From contig DYPH01000031.1 of the NCBI GenBank assembly GCA_020720045.1, forward strand, positions 1-49,414: a stretch of 49,414 bases of DNA, written 5' to 3'. The DNA comes from Sorangium cellulosum. GTDB taxonomy: Bacteria; Myxococcota_A; Polyangia; Polyangiales; Polyangiaceae. A model generated the notes under the pieces. That model searched no databases. It was not told the DNA's origin and was given only the letters and a program-made list of their open reading frames with translations. Position numbers and translations under genes: made by a program. This document shows, one piece after another, positions 41,328 through 49,414 of this stretch (position 1 is the first letter of the stretch; each line of letters opens with the position of its first letter).

Positions 41328-42245
41328 CTACACCGATTCGAGGAGACGGATCATGGTCGCCGCTACCGCCTCGGCAACGGCTCGAACCCGCGGAATTTGC
41401 CGCGCATCTTCGTGCTGGACGAGGAAAATATTGCGCGCGTAGCTGCGGGGCAGGGCAAGCACACGGACGAGAGAGCCCTTCCGAACGCAGTCCTCGCCGA
41501 TCGGGTTCGGCAGGATCGCCAGGCCAAGACCCGCCTCGGCCGCGGTGACGATGACCGGGACGCTGTTCGTGGCGAAGGCGCAGTGGGGCTTCGGGAGGAG
41601 CGCTTCAAACCATGGCGCCGGTGGCGCTTTGAGGAGTTCGCCGGCCGGGTACAAAAATGAATGGCCGGCAAAGGCGGCGAGGTCGCTTGCCGCGCTTTCG
41701 GCGGGGCTGAGGAAGGGGGTTCGGTCGAGGTAGCTGGGGGCGCAAAATACTGAATAACGTTGAACACCTAGCTTTCGCGCCACCAGGAGGCCGCCGGTCG
41801 GAGGCACCAGGCGAATGGCGAGATCGACCTCTCCGCCGGCCACATCGGCTTGCCGATTTCCGGTGACGAGGTCGACTTCGATGGCAGGGTGGCTTCGCGC
41901 GAGTGCGGGGAGCAGGTAGCTGACGAGCTGCATCGCCGTCGTTTCGGTCACCGCAATTTTGACCGTCCCGGCAAGCCCGCCGTCGCTGAGCGACCCGCGG
42001 GCAAGGTCGTTCATTCGCCGGGCAAGCTCCTTTGCAAGGACTTGAAGTCGCTCCCCTTCTGCGGTGAGTGCGTAACCGGTTCGCAGGCGTGCCACGAGGG
42101 GGACGCCGGCGGCCGCTTCGAGGGCGGCGAGGCGGCGACCGACCGTCGGCTGGCTCAGTCCGAGGCGCCGTGCGGCCGCTGTGAGCGTCCCTTCGTCGGC
42201 GACGGCGAGCAGAACGCGCAGGTCGTTCCAATCGAGGCGATCCAT
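41328..42245 (-). CDS. LysR-family transcriptional regulator
   Basis: 305 residues. Winged helix-turn-helix at 6-65 (GTLTAAARRLGLSQPTVGRRLAALE), followed by the two-lobe inducer-binding domain (KIAVTETTAMQLVSYLLPAL, VDLAIRLVPP, GLGLAILPNP). The TAL-type HTH and length are standard. An ATTCA-AAAG-TGAAT repeat (42244-42257) overlaps the start codon and could be an autoregulatory site. A short open frame (42322) and the lipoprotein gene are possible neighbours. The target is unknown. Confidence 0.93.
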   Translation of the reverse strand: MDRLDWNDLRVLLAVADEGTLTAAARRLGLSQPTVGRRLAALEAAAGVPLVARLRTGYALTAEGERLQVLAKELARRMNDLARGSLSDGGLAGTVKIAVTETTAMQLVSYLLPALARSHPAIEVDLVTGNRQADVAGGEVDLAIRLVPPTGGLLVARKLGVQRYSVFCAPSYLDRTPFLSPAESAASDLAAFAGHSFLYPAGELLKAPPAPWFEALLPKPHCAFATNSVPVIVTAAEAGLGLAILPNPIGEDCVRKGSLVRVLALPRSYARNIFLVQHEDARQIPRVRAVAEAVAATMIRLLESV

Positions 42246-42321
42246 TCAAAAGTGAATACTCGATCTGCGACCCAAGGGATGGTGGAAGCGCGCGACACCC
42301 GGCAAGGTCGACCCTGTTCCC

Positions 42322-42489
42322 ATGCGTCTTGCCCCGCTCCTCTTCGCCCCCGCGCTTCTCCTTGCCGTCGTCGGTGAGGAGTGGACCGGTGAGTCTGCGC
42401 CGAAGCGCGTCGATACCCGCCCGGAGCCGCTCGCCGAAGATCCGCCAGCGGCGCCGGTGTCCCAGCTCCCGCTCCGCACGCGTCGGTAA
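42322..42489 (+). CDS. possible 55-residue secreted peptide
   Basis: ATG at 42322 gives MRLAPLLFAPALLLAVVG, a signal-like hydrophobic start, then a Pro/Glu/Arg-rich tail. It is short, has no ribosome-binding sequence, and stands divergent from the LysR gene with 76 bases between. I rate it as a candidate only. Confidence 0.35.
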   Translation: MRLAPLLFAPALLLAVVGEEWTGESAPKRVDTRPEPLAEDPPAAPVSQLPLRTRR

Positions 42490-42490
42490 G

Positions 42491-43900
42491 TTACGTCGGT
42501 CTGGCCGCCGGCAGCGGAAACTCCACGCAGGCGCCGTGTTCGTCGAGGGCGAGGACCGCCGTCGCGCCACGGGTCGAAACACGCATGCTTTCGCTCGGTT
42601 GCGTGACGAAGTGCCCCAAATCGCCCTGACGGTTTCGGGCCGCCGCCAGGAGCAAGCGGCCCCCCGACGGGACCGAAACGGTCGCCGACGTTTTCGTCGT
42701 TCGGAGCGTCGCGGCGAGGGGGGGGCGCGCAATCGGTTCGGCGGCGGAAATCGCCAGGGGGAACCCCTCTCGGGCCGCTCGGGCGCGGAGGTGGGCGAGG
42801 GCGACGATGCTCCGATCGCCGCCGGTCCCCGCACGGCCGAGGGCGTGGGCGGCGGCGAGGGTCGTGCCGCTTCCGGAAAAGAGATCGAGGACTTTCCCCC
42901 CCGGTGTCGACCCGGCGAGGAGCACCCGCTCCAGCAATTCCCGCGGCTTTTGCGTCGGGTAGCCGGTCTTCTCCGCGCGGCCTCGGTGGCGCAACGGAGC
43001 GATGTCGTTCCACAAAGCATCGACGGGGCGCTCGCGGACGTAGGTCCCATCGGGCCCTTCGGCGACGAAGTACTTCACGTAGACGCGCCCGCTTGGCGAT
43101 CGGAGAATTCTCCCCTCCTCGGCGAGCCGGGCGATCGAGGCGTCGGTGTAGTCGCCGCGGGGGGCTGTTGTAAAAGCTTGTCCTTCTTCGTCAAAACGGA
43201 CGTGGGACGCCGCGATCGCCTCCCTCCGAAGGGGCGGCACGAGCCGGGCGTCGCTGTGGCCGTAGACGAGGATCGTGTCGAGGGTCCGTCCGAACTGGCC
43301 GCTCTTGGCCTGCCGCCCCAGGTTTGGGGCCCGCTTCCAGATGATTTCGTTGCGGAAGCCGCGGGGGCCGAAGATCTCATCAAGGATCACGCGGAGCAGG
43401 TAATTCGCTCGCCAATCGACGTGGACCCACAGCGTCCCGTTCTTCGCGAGGAGGCGCGCCATGCCGTCGAGGCGCGGAGCGAGGTGGTCGAGGTAGGCGC
43501 CGATGCCGCCGTCCCCTTCGCGCCAGGTGTCTTCGTAGGCTTTCGTGCGGCGCGTCTGGCCGCGGCCGTCGGCGGCCGCTTCGGCGACGTGGTAGTCGGC
43601 CCCCGACGCGTAGGGGGGGTCGACGTAGGCGAGCTCGAAGGTACCCGCTTCGCCGGCGAGGGTGCCGAGGACGGCGAGGGCGTCCCCTTCGATGAGGCGC
43701 TGGGCAACGCCGGATCCGCGCACGATTTCCAGCGGTTCCGCCTCACGGGCTTCGATCTTCGCCCCCGGTCGGAAGGTGCGCCCCGCCCATTGGAGGGTGA
43801 CCGGCGTTCGCGCGGCCCCCTCGCGGTCTTTGGCTTTGCGCGCACTCACCCCTCTCGGATACCTGAGCGGGCGTGGAAACGGTAGGATCGTCGTCGCCAC
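42491..43900 (-). CDS. orphan site-specific DNA methyltransferase
   Basis: 469 residues from a GTG at 43900; GTG at 43849 is an alternative and the first ~25 residues look unreliable. The catalytic motif IV is DPPY (YVDPPYASGADYH) and the SAM-binding motif I follows much later (DLFSGSGTTLAAAHALGR). The motif order IV before I marks a beta-class N6-adenine/N4-cytosine enzyme of the type III/HinfI-like group. KTGYPTQKP is also typical. There is no restriction subunit or second modification gene nearby, so it may be a regulatory or housekeeping methylase. The last ~100 residues are an extra domain. Confidence 0.88.
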   Translation of the reverse strand: MATTILPFPRPLRYPRGVSARKAKDREGAARTPVTLQWAGRTFRPGAKIEAREAEPLEIVRGSGVAQRLIEGDALAVLGTLAGEAGTFELAYVDPPYASGADYHVAEAAADGRGQTRRTKAYEDTWREGDGGIGAYLDHLAPRLDGMARLLAKNGTLWVHVDWRANYLLRVILDEIFGPRGFRNEIIWKRAPNLGRQAKSGQFGRTLDTILVYGHSDARLVPPLRREAIAASHVRFDEEGQAFTTAPRGDYTDASIARLAEEGRILRSPSGRVYVKYFVAEGPDGTYVRERPVDALWNDIAPLRHRGRAEKTGYPTQKPRELLERVLLAGSTPGGKVLDLFSGSGTTLAAAHALGRAGTGGDRSIVALAHLRARAAREGFPLAISAAEPIARPPLAATLRTTKTSATVSVPSGGRLLLAAARNRQGDLGHFVTQPSESMRVSTRGATAVLALDEHGACVEFPLPAARPT

Positions 43901-44262
43901 GTCGGCCGCCCGGCACGTAGATTTTCCATCCGTTAGGTAGATGCAACGGGGGGGGGAACTGGCGCTCTTCTACCGACAGATGATGCGTGAATCCTACAGA
44001 TAGGTCGTCGACTTTCCCGCGCGCCGGACGAACTCCTTCGTCATTTCCGAGAGCGCCCTTTTTTCTGTGCGGCCGCGCTTTGCCGGCCTAGGAACGCGGC
44101 CGTTTCGTGGGAATGCTGTGGCACGTTGACACAGTCGCTTCTTCCGACTTCGAGGACTCGCAATCGCGTGCTAGCCCCATAGACTGGTTAAATCTGCGTC
44201 CCCCCGAACGCCGATTCAACAACCATCATCCGCCACCAGTCGCCCGCCCGAGGAGACTCCCT
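43901..44262. other. 362-bp divergent intergenic region
   Basis: No gene is apparent between the methyltransferase (minus) and the XPB-like gene (plus). It contains a run of Gs near 43948, a T-run at about 44060, and a stem-loop at 44070-44102: CGGCCGCG and CGCGGCCG are perfect 8-bp arms around a 17-base loop containing GCCGGC. TTGACA occurs near 44126 without a well-placed -10. AGGAG (44251-44255) is the ribosome-binding sequence of the next gene. Confidence 0.6.
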
Positions 44263-46464
44263 GTGCCCCACGCTGCCATCGCTCCGAGCCTGGTCGAGAT
44301 TCTCCGCGCGCTCCCCGCCACCGAACTCGCGCGGACGACCGAACGCCTCGGCCTCAAGACCGACCCGCGGATGCGGCTCGATGCCCCTTCGCAGGTGGCG
44401 CGTCTCCTCGTTTCTGCGCCGGAACTGCGCGATCTTCATCGGCTTCCGCCGCCGACCGTCGAGCTCTTGCACCGCATCGCCGAGAAGGGGGGGCTCCTCA
44501 CCGTGGCGGCGATCCCGCCGGCCGCCGAGCCGCTCCTCCAGCGGAGTCTGCTCTTCGTTCGTGGGCGCAAAGGCGCATTTGAACTCGTGTTTCCGGCGGC
44601 ACCCCTGCTCACGCTGAAGCCCTGGGACGGCGAAGACCCGCGGTCGCTCCGCGCGCTGCTGGCGACGACGACGGCGGAGGCCCAGCTTTCGATCGCCTCC
44701 CACTACCTCGGCCGCCCGGCAACGCCGCCCCACACGATCGCCCTCGAAGCGGCTTGGGAAGCGCTCGGCGATCCTGCGCGTCTTCGCAAGGAAATCGAAG
44801 CACTTGCGCCGACGGAGCGCCGCGTCCTTGAGGCCGTCGAAGCCGAAGGGGGCGAGGTCTACACGGAGGAACTGCTTGAACTGGAGCGGGAGCCGATGCG
44901 CCTCCGGTCGGCGAGCGGCTCGATGCCGTCGCGGCGCGGAACCGGGTTTGCCCTGGAGCGGCGCGGCTTCCTGATCCCCCTCCATCCGAACCGCCACGTC
45001 GTCCCGACGGAGGTCTCGCGCATCGTCTCCGCCCGCACGAACGCCGAGCGCGAGGTCGCCCGTGCCCAGGTCGTCGGCCTGCTTGCTGGGGAAGATTTCG
45101 CCCCGCGTCGGGCGCGATTTTCCTTTGATCCTGCTCCGTTGACGATGGCGCTCGTCCTTGCCGGGCGCGAGTCTGGGGCCGACGTAAAGCCGGGGATCGG
45201 CACCCCGAAGTCGCTGATCACCAAGCTCTCGACGCGTTTTGGGCGTGATCCCCAAGCGGTCGCGCTCCTCCTTTCGCTCTCGCGGGCGATCGGCCTCTGG
45301 GACCCGCATGCCGGCAATCTGGCAGCGCCGCCCGGCTCCGAGGCGATGGATGCGCTCCCGGGGCTGCTTTTCCGCGCCTGGCAACGGGGCGGCGCCTGGG
45401 ACGAAGCGCGCCCGGAATCGGAGATGCTGCGCCTCGCCGAAGGGGCCCGCGACGCGAGCGTTGTCGAAAAAATCCGCGCGCTTCTCCTGGAAACACTTGT
45501 CGATTTGGCAGAGCCTTCTGCCGTCGGCGCCGGCAAAGCCAAACACGACGACGCGCCGGCGACCGCCGCCTGGATCCCCTGGCGCTCCCTCGCCGCCTAC
45601 CTCGAGCGCGATGCGCGCATGCCCGGCTTGGCGCGCGCGCTCCGTCGCTGGGCCGGTCGTGTCGGGCTTCCGCCGCCGTCCCCCCTTGATATCATTCATC
45701 GAATCGTCGTCGAGTCGTTGCCCGCCCTCGGCATCATCGACCTCGGGGATGAGCCGGTCGGCGACGCGGAACCGGGCGCTGCCGGCGATCTCGTCCTTCG
45801 GCTCACCGCCCGCGGACGGGCGCTGCTGGCGACGGGGAAGGTCGATGCACCGGTCGCGCCGGCGAAATCGCTCCGCAACGACGCGACGCCGGTCGCTTCG
45901 AAGTTCGTCGATTCCCAGGTGCTGCGAATCGGTCGAAGTGCTCGAATTAGCAATATTTTTGCCGTCGCTCCCTTCGTCGACATCGGGCGCACGGAGGACG
46001 CCCTCGATCTCCTCCTCGCCCCGGCGACCCTCGCCCGCGCCCTCTCGACCGGCATCGAAGCCGACGCTCTCCGCGTGCGCATCGAAGCGCTCGCCCCGCT
46101 CCCGGACGCCGTCTCGCGCACCCTTGCCCAGGCGAGCGTCGTCCTCGGCCGCTGCGAGGTCGTCCCCGCCTCCGGCTTCCTCTGGGTCGACGACGCGAGC
46201 GTTCGCGAGCTGCTCGCCACCCGGAAATCGACGCAAGACCTCTTCGTCAACCCGTCGCCGCCCGGCGGCCTCCTGATCGGGGCGACGATCGACATCGACA
46301 AGCTCGTCCGTCGCTGCCGCGCGGTAGGCGTTGAAATCATTCATGAAGGTCAGGTCTTGCGGGCGACGACGACGAGCGGTTTCACGCCGATCGTTCGAAC
46401 GACGCCCGCTGCCGGGATGCCGCGCATGACGCCGGCTGCCGGTACCGTCCGTGCGCGGAAGTAA
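44263..46464 (+). CDS. XPB/Ssl2-type helicase-associated domain protein
   Basis: 733 residues. I choose the GTG at 44263 because an AGGAG ribosome-binding sequence ends 7 bases before it. The N-terminal half is helix-rich. Around residues 550-690 it matches the Helicase_C_3/XPB-Ssl2-like module (IFAVAPFVDIGRTEDALDLL, then GLLIGATIDIDKLVRRCRAVGVEIIHE) normally attached to XPB-type helicases, but no helicase motor (Walker A, DExH) is present. Such stand-alone proteins are common in actinobacteria and myxobacteria and have no defined function. A role in DNA repair or transcription is only suggested by the fold. Confidence 0.7.
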   Translation: MPHAAIAPSLVEILRALPATELARTTERLGLKTDPRMRLDAPSQVARLLVSAPELRDLHRLPPPTVELLHRIAEKGGLLTVAAIPPAAEPLLQRSLLFVRGRKGAFELVFPAAPLLTLKPWDGEDPRSLRALLATTTAEAQLSIASHYLGRPATPPHTIALEAAWEALGDPARLRKEIEALAPTERRVLEAVEAEGGEVYTEELLELEREPMRLRSASGSMPSRRGTGFALERRGFLIPLHPNRHVVPTEVSRIVSARTNAEREVARAQVVGLLAGEDFAPRRARFSFDPAPLTMALVLAGRESGADVKPGIGTPKSLITKLSTRFGRDPQAVALLLSLSRAIGLWDPHAGNLAAPPGSEAMDALPGLLFRAWQRGGAWDEARPESEMLRLAEGARDASVVEKIRALLLETLVDLAEPSAVGAGKAKHDDAPATAAWIPWRSLAAYLERDARMPGLARALRRWAGRVGLPPPSPLDIIHRIVVESLPALGIIDLGDEPVGDAEPGAAGDLVLRLTARGRALLATGKVDAPVAPAKSLRNDATPVASKFVDSQVLRIGRSARISNIFAVAPFVDIGRTEDALDLLLAPATLARALSTGIEADALRVRIEALAPLPDAVSRTLAQASVVLGRCEVVPASGFLWVDDASVRELLATRKSTQDLFVNPSPPGGLLIGATIDIDKLVRRCRAVGVEIIHEGQVLRATTTSGFTPIVRTTPAAGMPRMTPAAGTVRARK

Positions 46465-46544
46465 CGTCGAATCGCCTGGCGATTGGCGGCGGCGCCCGAT
46501 ACCGTCCCTGCGCGGCGCGGTTTTACGCGTGTGAAGGATCGCCG

Positions 46545-47213
46545 GTGGCAAGCGAATACGATTCCCAGAAACCGCGGGTGTCGGTCGAGACGATCCCGAT
46601 CGGGATGATGAACGTCTCCGATCTGGCGATCGCACGCGGGTCGGCCGCCGAGCGCCCGAGCTCAGATCCTGGGCCCGACGCCGCGGAACCGCATGGTTCG
46701 CGCCCCGGTCGCCCGCCGGCACCACGGATGACGCCGATCGATCCGGAAGTGCTCCGAAACGCAGCAAAAAGCCCCCAATCGGACAGCGACGGCGAAAGCG
46801 AAGTTAACGCGTTCCTGCCGGCGGCGGGCCCCTCGAAGGCGCTCCCGATCGTCGGCGGGCTTGTACTCGGTTTGGGGATCCTCGGCGGCATCGCCGCCTA
46901 CTCGCGCACCCGCGACCCGGCGCCGACCGTCACCCCCGCTTCGGCAACTCCGGCGACCACCATCCCCGCGGTTTCGGCAGCGCCCGCCGTGACGGCTCCG
47001 CCTGAGGTGCCGGCCGCGGCAACGGGAACGACTGCGCCGGCCCTCGCCGCCGACGCCACGAAGGGCGCCAGCCCTGCGCCGAACCCGCCCGCAAACGGCA
47101 AGGCGCCGCCGAAAGCGACGGCGACGACGCCCGCACCGGTGGTGACCGCCGCCCCGCCAGCGGCGGCGGCCCCGAAGCCCAAAGGCAAGGACGAAGACGA
47201 CCCCTGGAAGTGA
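46545..47213 (+). CDS. single-pass membrane protein with Pro/Ala-rich tail
   Basis: 222 residues. The GTG at 46545 has AAGGA about 7 bases upstream. N-terminal cytoplasmic region with Glu/Ser/Pro, one TM segment (ALPIVGGLVLGLGILGGIAAYS at about 99-120), then ~100 residues of Ala/Pro/Thr repeats ending in acidic DDPWK. The plan resembles cell-envelope-spanning or FHA/kinase-linked myxobacterial proteins, but no domain is recognised. Confidence 0.65.
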   Translation: MASEYDSQKPRVSVETIPIGMMNVSDLAIARGSAAERPSSDPGPDAAEPHGSRPGRPPAPRMTPIDPEVLRNAAKSPQSDSDGESEVNAFLPAAGPSKALPIVGGLVLGLGILGGIAAYSRTRDPAPTVTPASATPATTIPAVSAAPAVTAPPEVPAAATGTTAPALAADATKGASPAPNPPANGKAPPKATATTPAPVVTAAPPAAAAPKPKGKDEDDPWK

Positions 47214-47217
47214 GTGC

Positions 47218-47246
47218 TTGAGCGCCGCGTTGCGTTCGCGTAACTT
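47218..47246 (+). promoter_or_regulatory. predicted promoter, leaderless
   Basis: TTGAGC (47218-47223), 17-base spacer, TAACTT (47241-47246), then 6 bases to the ATG at 47253. This is the clearest near-consensus promoter in the window with a leaderless geometry. Confidence 0.55.
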
Positions 47247-47252
47247 TCAGGA

Positions 47253-47492
47253 ATGATTCTTCAATTTGTGGGTGTTGTCCGCACGCTTTCCGCTGCGGCT
47301 GGCCTCTTCTTCCTGTTTTCCTGCGGCGGCGTCTACGGCGGCGGTTCGGAGGCCCGCTCGGAAGCCCACCGCAGCTGCGTCCACGGCTGCGCGGCGCGCC
47401 ACGACGATTGTATGTTGCAAGCATCGTCCGCGGTCGGGGTGCGCGCCTGCGACGGCGAGCGCCAGGCGTGCAGCGAGGGATGTGCACGATGA
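47253..47492 (+). CDS. small Cys-motif lipoprotein
   Basis: 79 residues. Lipobox LFSC (cysteine at about 24) then Gly-rich linker. The mature part has two mirrored cysteine triplets: C-x3-C-x6-C (CVHGCAARHDDC) and C-x6-C-x3-C (CDGERQACSEGC), suggesting a disulfide-linked helical hairpin. The next gene starts at its stop (ATGA overlap), so the two are coupled. Function unknown. Confidence 0.65.
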   Translation: MILQFVGVVRTLSAAAGLFFLFSCGGVYGGGSEARSEAHRSCVHGCAARHDDCMLQASSAVGVRACDGERQACSEGCAR

Positions 47493-48112
47493 GCGCCGCG
47501 ACCCGGGCGCTTGCCCTCAGCGCGCTCTTCGCCACGGCCGCCTGTGTACCGCCCTACCGGGCGCCGCGCCTCGACGAGCCCCACGCCGTCGTGAAGCTTC
47601 GCCGGAGTTACCTCTCGAAGGCGGGGACGTCCCTCCACGAAGATCTCCGGATCGACGACCACCGCGCCTTCGAGGCGGGGGTCCGTGCCGGCGACGTCGA
47701 TGCCCCGCGCATCGACGCCCTCCTCGTGCACCCTCGCGCCGGTACCTTCTCGTTTTCAAGCCAGTTTTCTCACGTCGAAAACCGGTTCGTCACCGAGTCG
47801 TATTCGGTACAGGTCCCCTACACCGTCAACAGTTACGGGACCTGCGGCTACGGCAGATCGAGCTACGGCTGTTCGCAGACGACGACCCAATATCGTACCG
47901 AGTACCGCACGCGGCAGGTCTGGAAAGACGTCGTCATCGACGACGGCACGTGCCATCTCCGTCTGCGCTTTGCGCCCTCGCCGAACGGGATTTATCTCCT
48001 CGAATACCAGTATCTCGAGCCTCGAGAATGCCGACTTACCTGTTTTGAGCAGCGCCCAAAACCCGACGGAACCTTCGAGAACACGCCGTGCGCGGTACCG
48101 CCGGCGGAGTAG
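47489..48112 (+). CDS. lipoprotein, coupled to the Cys-motif lipoprotein
   Basis: 207 residues from the ATG at 47489, which overlaps the stop of the previous gene. Lipobox TAAC (cysteine at about 19). The mature part is beta-rich with a Tyr/Ser/Cys-rich region (VNSYGTCGYGRSSYGCSQTTT) and several Tyr/Arg alternations (YRTEYRTRQVWK). No family recognised. Both proteins of this pair probably function together at the envelope. Convergent with the histidine kinase gene, 9 bases away. Confidence 0.7.
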   Translation: MSAATRALALSALFATAACVPPYRAPRLDEPHAVVKLRRSYLSKAGTSLHEDLRIDDHRAFEAGVRAGDVDAPRIDALLVHPRAGTFSFSSQFSHVENRFVTESYSVQVPYTVNSYGTCGYGRSSYGCSQTTTQYRTEYRTRQVWKDVVIDDGTCHLRLRFAPSPNGIYLLEYQYLEPRECRLTCFEQRPKPDGTFENTPCAVPPAE

Positions 48113-48121
48113 GTCGGGACC

Positions 48122-49414
48122 TTAGATCTGGCCCTGCGGAGTCCGGGTTGTCCCGTCCAGCGTTTCCCGGACCTTCGCTGCCAACTCGGCCTTGGTGAAG
48201 GGCTTCTGGATGAAGTTCAACCCATCCTCAGCGACGCCGTATTGGGCGAGCACGTCGGCCGTGTAGCCGGACATGAACATGCGCTTGAGGTTCGGAAACA
48301 ACGCGAGAAGCGCGTTTGCGAGGTCGCGGCCGTTCCTGTCCGGCATGATCACGTCGGCGAGCAGCAGGTGGACATGACGGTTCTCCGTGGCGAGCCGAAT
48401 CGCCTCGACCGCCGTGCTTGCCGCGAGCACCTGGAAGCCGAGGCCTTCGAGCATCCGCTTGGTCACCTTCAAAATGGCCGGCTCGTCTTCGACCAGGAGA
48501 ATCGTTTCATGGCCCCCCAGGGCGGGGCGAACAGCGGTCTGCGCGTCGTGATCGGTGATTCCGAAATGACGAGGCAAATAGAGGGAGAACGTCGTCCCCC
48601 GGCCCAGCTCGCTTTCGACATCGATGAAACCGCCGTTCTGACGGATGATCCCGTACACGGTCGCCAAACCGAGCCCGGTGCCTTTGCCGACCTCTTTGGT
48701 CGTAAAGAACGGCTCGAAGATTCGGGCTCGCGTCTCCCTACCCATGCCAAGTCCGTTGTCGCGGACGGCGAGCCTCACGTAGTCGCCCGGTACCGCGCCC
48801 GCGTCGGTGCAGTCGTCCGCGTGGAGGCTCGTGTTCTCCGTTTCAATCGTCAATTTGCCGACATCGGCGATGGCGTCGCGGGCGTTGACGCAGAGATTCG
48901 CGAGGATTTGATCGACCTGGGAGGGGTCGATCTTCGTCGGCCACAATTGGGTACCGGGCCGCCAATGAATCCGGATGTTTTCGCCGAGAAGCCGCTCCAG
49001 CATCTTCAACATGCCCGCGACGGTTTCGTTCAGGTCGAGCACCTTGGGGACGACGGTCTGCCGGCGGGCGAACGCGAGGAGTTGTCGGGTGAGGTCGGCG
49101 GAACGGGTGGCCGCCTTTCGGACCTCTTCGAGGTCGTTGTAGAGGGGGAGCGAAGGCGCGATCCCCTCCATGGCGAGCTCGGTGTAGGCCAAGACGACGC
49201 CGAGCATGTTGTTGAAGTCGTGAGCGATTCCCCCCGCGAGGCGACCGACCGACTCCATCTTCTGGGCTTGGTGGAACAACTCGTCGCGGAGCTTTCGTTC
49301 GGTGATGTCGGTAAAGGTGCAGACGACCTCACGGACCGCCCCGTCAGGTTCCAGCGTCGGGCTAGACCGCCCGTGGGTTGCATCGATCCGCCGCGTTGAC
49401 GGCGGATCCAACTT
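48122..49414 (-). CDS. hybrid histidine kinase (PAS-HK-REC), N-terminus off the contig
   Basis: 430 codons present; the frame runs off the right edge. The end of a PAS/PAC domain is visible ([15 protein letters not shown]), then the HisKA domain with the phospho-accepting histidine in [12 protein letters not shown], the ATPase domain with N box [12 protein letters not shown]1 DNGLGMG, G2 [14 protein letters not shown], and a C-terminal receiver with the phosphorylatable aspartate in LLADVIMPD and conserved Lys in IQKPF. Such proteins relay phosphate within themselves or to another regulator. The first ~17 codons are inside the 50-bp terminal repeat. No response regulator gene follows on this contig. 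Confidence 0.9.
   Translation of the reverse strand, partial: KLDPPSTRRIDATHGRSSPTLEPDGAVREVVCTFTDITERKLRDELFHQAQKMESVGRLAGGIAHDFNNMLGVVLAYTELAMEGIAPSLPLYNDLEEVRKAATRSADLTRQLLAFARRQTVVPKVLDLNETVAGMLKMLERLLGENIRIHWRPGTQLWPTKIDPSQVDQILANLCVNARDAIADVGKLTIETENTSLHADDCTDAGAVPGDYVRLAVRDNGLGMGRETRARIFEPFFTTKEVGKGTGLGLATVYGIIRQNGGFIDVESELGRGTTFSLYLPRHFGITDHDAQTAVRPALGGHETILLVEDEPAILKVTKRMLEGLGFQVLAASTAVEAIRLATENRHVHLLLADVIMPDRNGRDLANALLALFPNLKRMFMSGYTADVLAQYGVAEDGLNFIQKPFTKAELAAKVRETLDGTTRTPQGQI
49365..49414. repeat. right copy of 50-bp terminal inverted repeat
   Basis: Exact reverse complement of positions 5-54. It carries the same hairpin. Here it encodes the end of a PAS domain in frame. Confidence 0.9.

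Noticed and set aside
44110-44135. Sigma-54 promoter (TGGCAC) upstream of the XPB-like gene
   Set aside because: TGGCACG occurs but no TTGC follows at the required distance.
44188-46767. 859-codon minus-strand open frame over the XPB-like gene
   Set aside because: Composition is Arg/Gly/Asp shadow; the plus strand has a ribosome-binding sequence and a recognisable domain.

Overview
The window is a 49.4 kb high-GC contig. It most likely comes from a myxobacterium-type organism (Myxococcota). The support is indirect: many predicted lipoproteins with short proline- or alanine-rich tails, Cys-repeat lipoproteins, a surface protein ending in a Cys / hydrophobic helix / Arg-Lys tail like MYXO-CTERM, a sigma-54 activator, an ECF sigma factor with a Cys-rich tail, and an RpoH-like factor with an acidic N-terminus. 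No rRNA, tRNA, CRISPR array, prophage or insertion sequence was recognised.

Layout. 1-4.2 kb: the C-terminal end of a TolC-like protein, then two paralogous lipoproteins separated by a strong intrinsic terminator. 4.3-10.5 kb: a membrane protein, a Rossmann plus coiled-coil protein, dnaJ, and a FliI/SctN-type ATPase with no export genes near it. 10.5-16.4 kb: two tiny paralogous zinc-ribbon proteins that also carry an internal lipobox, a divergent radical SAM/SPASM enzyme, an ABC-F ATPase coupled to a glutaredoxin-like lipoprotein, a metallothionein-like peptide translationally coupled to the Cys-tailed ECF sigma factor, and a zf-TFIIB protein. 16.4-19.4 kb: an rpoH-like / rsmI / DUF2804 operon. 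19.5-22 kb: a small membrane peptide, a frameshifted SH3/3D gene and a KOW-tail protein. 22-28.4 kb: a heterodimeric ABC exporter, alanine racemase, and a membrane metallophosphoesterase whose promoter sits in a palindrome. 28.4-35.6 kb: Cys-rich lipoproteins (one truncated), an orphan MlaE-type permease, a DUF4405 protein, a 2OG-Fe dioxygenase with an unknown partner, further lipoproteins and a type I phosphodiesterase behind a perfect 10+3+10 palindrome. 35.6-42.5 kb: a sigma-54 activator divergent from a large surface protein split by a 19-bp tandem duplication, then a lipoprotein and a LysR regulator. 42.5-49.4 kb: an orphan DNA methyltransferase, an XPB/Ssl2-type domain protein, a Pro/Ala-rich membrane protein, two coupled lipoproteins and a truncated hybrid histidine kinase.

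Most of the window is housekeeping and envelope biology. The most system-like units are the Cys-rich peptide / Cys-tailed ECF sigma pair at 15 kb, the zinc-ribbon/lipobox paralogs divergent from the radical SAM enzyme at 11 kb, and the 2OG dioxygenase pair at 31-32 kb. The contig ends are 50-bp inverted copies of each other. Several genes have a -10-like hexamer 6-9 nt before the start codon, which suggests leaderless or very short-leader transcription.
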